Below, piece after piece: positions 34,906 to 37,040 of a stretch of 37,040 nucleotides of DNA. The notes under the pieces are model-generated. The model made no database searches. It saw only the letters and a list, made by a program, of their open reading frames with translations, and was not told where the DNA came from. Position 1 is the stretch's first letter. Each line of letters starts with the position of its first letter. Source of the stretch: Rhodospirillales bacterium. GTDB lineage: Bacteria; Pseudomonadota; Alphaproteobacteria; Rhodospirillales; JANQFP01. A program made the translations under genes and the position numbers. The stretch covers positions 1 to 37,040 of the forward strand of contig JANQFP010000232.1 of the NCBI GenBank assembly GCA_028277795.1. The letters are read 5' to 3'.

Positions 34906-35313
34906 ATGCGGTCCGGACGACAGCCTTACGGGTCTTGGGGCATGGTTGGGCGCACGGCGCTGGCGGCATTCCTGAACGGTTTTCTCCTGGTCGCGGGGGC
35001 GTTGCTGCTCTCGGGACCGGCGGCGTTTGCGGCGGACCCCGAGGACGAGGAAAGCGTCTACCTGGTGCTGATGGCCGGGACCTCGGTGCCGCACATCATT
35101 AAGATGCGGGACATGGCGCGCTGCGAGGAGGCGGCCGAGTTCAGCGGCAACGCCCATTGCGTCGAGGCCCTGGACGAGACCATGGCCCTGGCCGAGGCCG
35201 AAGGCATCCTCGACTTCGCCACCGCCGCGGGCGCCGAAGAGCCCGAGGACGAGGCGGAGAAGGCCGAGGACGAGGAAGACGTCGCACCGCGGGCCAACCC
35301 CTACGCCAAGTAG
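34906..35313 (+). CDS. small secreted acidic protein of unknown function
   Basis: This protein has 135 residues from the ATG at 34906, which has GGTGGG 6 bases upstream; an ATG at 34942 is the alternative. A signal peptide is clear (A-L-A-A-F-L-N-G-F-L-L-V-A-G-A-L-L-L, cut after A-F-A-A). The mature part has a short folded region with two cysteines (A-R-C-E-E-A-A-E-F and N-A-H-C-V-E-A-L), then a tail of about 35 residues rich in Glu, Asp and Ala, ending N-P-Y-A-K. No family is recognised. It has its own promoter and terminator. Confidence 0.7.
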   Translation: MRSGRQPYGSWGMVGRTALAAFLNGFLLVAGALLLSGPAAFAADPEDEESVYLVLMAGTSVPHIIKMRDMARCEEAAEFSGNAHCVEALDETMALAEAEGILDFATAAGAEEPEDEAEKAEDEEDVAPRANPYAK

Positions 35314-35341
35314 GGGGCCTTCCCAATCCCCGATGTGATCC

Positions 35342-35363
35342 GCCGCCGTTGGGCGGCTTTTTT
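35342..35363 (+). terminator. Rho-independent terminator of the small secreted protein gene
   Basis: GCCGCC pairs with GGCGGC around GTTG and is followed by six T. It begins 28 bases after the stop. The rest of the gap to hicB (35364-35651) holds the first 128-bp palindromic repeat and no other gene. Confidence 0.85.
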
Positions 35364-35435
35364 GGTTCTTGTCGAGCTTGTCCACTGCGCCGAGGAAAAG
35401 CGTGTCGTGAATCGGTTCGTTGGCAGGCCGGCACT

Positions 35436-35563
35436 ATACCGCCGCGCCTATGAAATGCCCCTTCGGGTCATTTCATGCGAAGGCGGCGGCGCTCAAACGC
35501 CGCGCGGGCTTGCCGGCGCGCAACGACGACGCTTCGCGAGTCGGTTCAAAGGCGCGCCGGTAT
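35436..35563. repeat. 128-bp palindromic repeat, copy 1
   Basis: Copy 1 is 114/128 identical to 36141-36268 with no gaps. Its ends are inverted repeats: ATACCGCCGCGCC at the left and GGCGCGCCGGTAT at the right, 12 of 13 paired. An inner hairpin pairs ATGAAATG with CATTTCAT around a CCC/GGG stem. It has the form of a small non-autonomous (MITE- or REP-like) element. It lies 88 bases before hicB. Confidence 0.85.
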
Positions 35564-35651
35564 TAGATACCATGGCATTGACGCGGCCGGCTGGGTGGAA
35601 ACGCAATCCTGACGGCTGGCACGCGAGTGAAGAACGGGGACCGGGTAGTCC

Positions 35652-35864
35652 ATGAGCGAAAACAGGACGTTCACCGCAAGCGTGTGGCGCGAAGGACGGT
35701 GGTACGTCGCTCAATGTCTCGAGGTTGACGTCGCCAGCCAGGGATCAAGCGAGTCGGCGGCTTTGAAGAACCTGGCCGACGCGCTCGCCCTCCACCTCAC
35801 GCCGCCCGTGGCCACGGAGGCGCCGAAACTACGGCCCGTCGAGGTGAAGGTGCGTGCCGCTTAA
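35652..35864 (+). CDS. hicB: HicB family antitoxin
   Basis: This 70-residue protein is the short form of HicB. It has the partial RNase-H-like fold, with T-A-S-V-W-R-E-G-R-W-Y-V-A-Q-C-L-E-V-D-V at 8-27, A-S-Q-G-S-S-E-S-A-A-L-K-N-L-A-D-A-L near 28-45, and a Pro-rich tail. No separate DNA-binding domain is present. It binds and blocks the HicA mRNA interferase encoded next. The gene order hicB-hicA is the reverse of the E. coli order but common for this short subfamily. It overlaps hicA by 11 bases. Confidence 0.88.
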   Translation: MSENRTFTASVWREGRWYVAQCLEVDVASQGSSESAALKNLADALALHLTPPVATEAPKLRPVEVKVRAA

Positions 35865-36075
35865 GCCCCTGCCGTTTCGCGAGGTCCGAAGGCGGTTATT
35901 GGCTGCGGGTTGGGTCGAGGTCGGGACGACGGGCAGTCACGTCAAGTTCGCCAAGCGGTCGCCGGTCGGCACGCGCACGGCGATCGTGCCGAAACATCGC
36001 GAGGTCGCGGCCGGCACGCTGCGCAGCATTCTCCGTCAGGCCGGCATCAGCCCGGCGGATTTCGAGAATCTGTGA
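35854..36075 (+). CDS. hicA: HicA family mRNA interferase toxin
   Basis: This is a 73-residue toxin with the double-stranded-RNA-binding-like HicA/YcfA fold. It starts P-L-K-P-L-P-F-R-E-V-R-R-R-L-L-A-A-G-W and carries the catalytic His H29 in G-S-H-V-K-F. The second half is T-A-I-V-P-K-H-R-E-V-A-A-G-T-L-R-S-I-L-R-Q-A-G-I, the family's diagnostic end. A GTG start at 35854 lies inside the end of hicB, with AGGTGAAGG just before it, so translation is coupled to the antitoxin. Confidence 0.9.
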   Translation: MPLKPLPFREVRRRLLAAGWVEVGTTGSHVKFAKRSPVGTRTAIVPKHREVAAGTLRSILRQAGISPADFENL

Positions 36076-36140
36076 AGGGTCGCGGATCAAATCGGAAAAC
36101 AGGGTCGGAGTGGATGCGTTTGCTCGCAGATGGCCGTTTC

Positions 36141-36268
36141 ATACCGCCGCGCCAATGAAATGACCCTCCGGGCCATTTCATGCGAAGGCGGTGGCGCTCA
36201 AACGCTGCGCGGGCTTTGCGGCGCGCCATGACGGTGCTTCGCGAGTGCGTTCAAAGGCGCGCCGGTAT
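36141..36268. repeat. 128-bp palindromic repeat, copy 2
   Basis: Same orientation and length as copy 1, beginning 66 bases after the hicA stop. The terminal inverted repeats and the inner ATGAAATG/CATTTCAT hairpin are conserved while the loops vary. No target-site duplication is obvious at either copy. The 425-base gap 36076-36500 also holds a terminator-like hairpin but no gene. Confidence 0.85.
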
Positions 36269-36326
36269 CAAACGCTGCGTCGCGCAGCTCCCCAGGAGGA
36301 GTCCCCCCACGGCGCGCGACAAGAAC

Positions 36327-36358
36327 GGGGAAGGAAATCCACTCTTTCCCCTTTTTTT
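36327..36358 (+). terminator. terminator-like hairpin
   Basis: GGGGAA (36327-36332) can pair with TTCCCC (36346-36351), followed by seven T. The loop is 13 bases and the stem short, so it is a moderate terminator. It lies downstream of hicBA and repeat copy 2. Confidence 0.5.
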
Positions 36359-36500
36359 CCGAAAATAGGCGTGACGCCGGGTCGGGCACCCTCTCCAACC
36401 CCTCGTGCGTCAACCCGGACCGGCCGCGCGATCATGGTCAGCGTCCGGCAACGATCGCGGTGATGGGCGGACGCTTGCGACAGCGCGGAGAGGCGCGCCA

Positions 36501-37040
36501 ATGAAACCATGCCTGTCCATGCCACGTGGCCGGTTGCGGCCGGCGATGGCCGACGATCTCGATGGCCTTGTGAGGCTGCTGCACGATGCGGAGGTGCGCC
36601 GCTATCTTTGCGACGACATCTGCCTTCCCCACGCAGCGGTGGCCGCGATGCTCGCCCGCAGCGGGCAGCTGGAGTCACGCGGCCTCGGGTTGTGGGTGAT
36701 CGAGCACCTGCGTGAGGGCTTTGCCGGCATCGCCGGACTGCAGCCGGTCTCGGCGGAGGCGGCCGCGGAGCCGGCCATGGCCGGCGGCATCGAGCCCGTC
36801 ATCGCCCTCCACCCTCGGTATTGGGGACGAGGTCTGGCCGGCGAAACGCTCACCACGCTGATCCTCCATGCGCGCGGTTCACTCGGCTTGCCGCGCCTTG
36901 TCGCCGCCGTCGATCAGCCGAACGCGCGCTCGCACCGGCTCATGCAGCGCTGTGGGTTCAAGGCCATGGGCAGGGCCCCCGGGCCGGCCAACGAGCTGGT
37001 GCTGTACATGTTGCCGCTCGGGGACGCCGAAGCGCCGGAA
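36501..37040 (+). CDS. GNAT family N-acetyltransferase (3' end beyond the window)
   Basis: The frame is open for 180 codons from the ATG at 36501 to the window edge, with GGAGAGG upstream. The protein is of the RimJ/Acetyltransf_3 type: an N-terminal L-R-P-A-M-A-D-D-L-D-G-L, then V-R-R-Y-L-C-D-D. The acetyl-CoA-binding segment follows (V-I-A-L-H-P-R-Y-W-G-R-G-L-A-G-E-T-L), then A-A-V-D-Q-P-N-A-R-S-H-R-L-M-Q-R-C-G-F, the usual RimJ-like end. Nearly the whole domain is present. The substrate is unknown. Confidence 0.85.
   Translation, partial: MKPCLSMPRGRLRPAMADDLDGLVRLLHDAEVRRYLCDDICLPHAAVAAMLARSGQLESRGLGLWVIEHLREGFAGIAGLQPVSAEAAAEPAMAGGIEPVIALHPRYWGRGLAGETLTTLILHARGSLGLPRLVAAVDQPNARSHRLMQRCGFKAMGRAPGPANELVLYMLPLGDAEAPE

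Overview
The window is GC-rich, densely coded DNA from a bacterial chromosome. The phoR-pstSCAB-phoU-phoB order, the long PstA and PstC, groESL under a CIRCE operator, and the peptidoglycan-binding and PhoU-type proteins fit an alphaproteobacterium, probably of the Rhodospirillales. That placement is an inference from gene content; no rRNA or tRNA gene is present to test it.

Layout. (1) Bases 1-5436: a sulfotransferase, then a low-GC pair of genes (an OLD/RecF-like ATPase and a TOPRIM-like protein) lying between two copies of the 3' end of uvrD, then uvrD itself. This looks like a small defence cassette integrated at the end of a core gene. (2) 5554-10988: a DegP-like protein that has lost its catalytic triad, a Sel1-repeat protein, an acidic peptidoglycan-binding/coiled-coil protein and a ClC-type anion channel with CBS domains. 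(3) 11315-18996: the phosphate regulon on the minus strand (phoR, pstS, pstC, pstA, pstB, phoU, phoB), with two tandem Pho boxes in front of pstS and a strong hairpin between pstS and pstC. (4) 19151-23901: a FetAB-like ABC exporter, then a likely operon for lipid-linked sugar transfer (GT2 glycosyltransferase, TVP38/VTT membrane protein, GT-C glycosyltransferase). (5) 23922-26060: groES-groEL with sigma-70 promoter, CIRCE and terminator. (6) 26204-28636: a TIR / NB-ARC / tetratricopeptide protein, laid out like a plant NLR, whose TPR array is an in-phase 126-bp DNA repeat. (7) 28696-34693: a large membrane protein, a TerB-like protein, a two-helix membrane protein, and a DinG/Rad3-type FeS helicase translationally coupled to a GNAT acetyltransferase. 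(8) 34840-37040: a small secreted acidic protein, a HicB-HicA toxin-antitoxin module lying between two 128-bp palindromic repeats, and a GNAT gene cut by the window end.

The housekeeping blocks (pst/pho, groESL, uvrD, dinG) are ordinary. The accessory interest is in three probable conflict systems: the ATPase/TOPRIM cassette at uvrD, the TIR-NB-ARC-TPR protein, and hicBA. Two of the three are bounded by repeats that suggest mobility. I found no CRISPR array, integrase, transposase, tRNA or rRNA.
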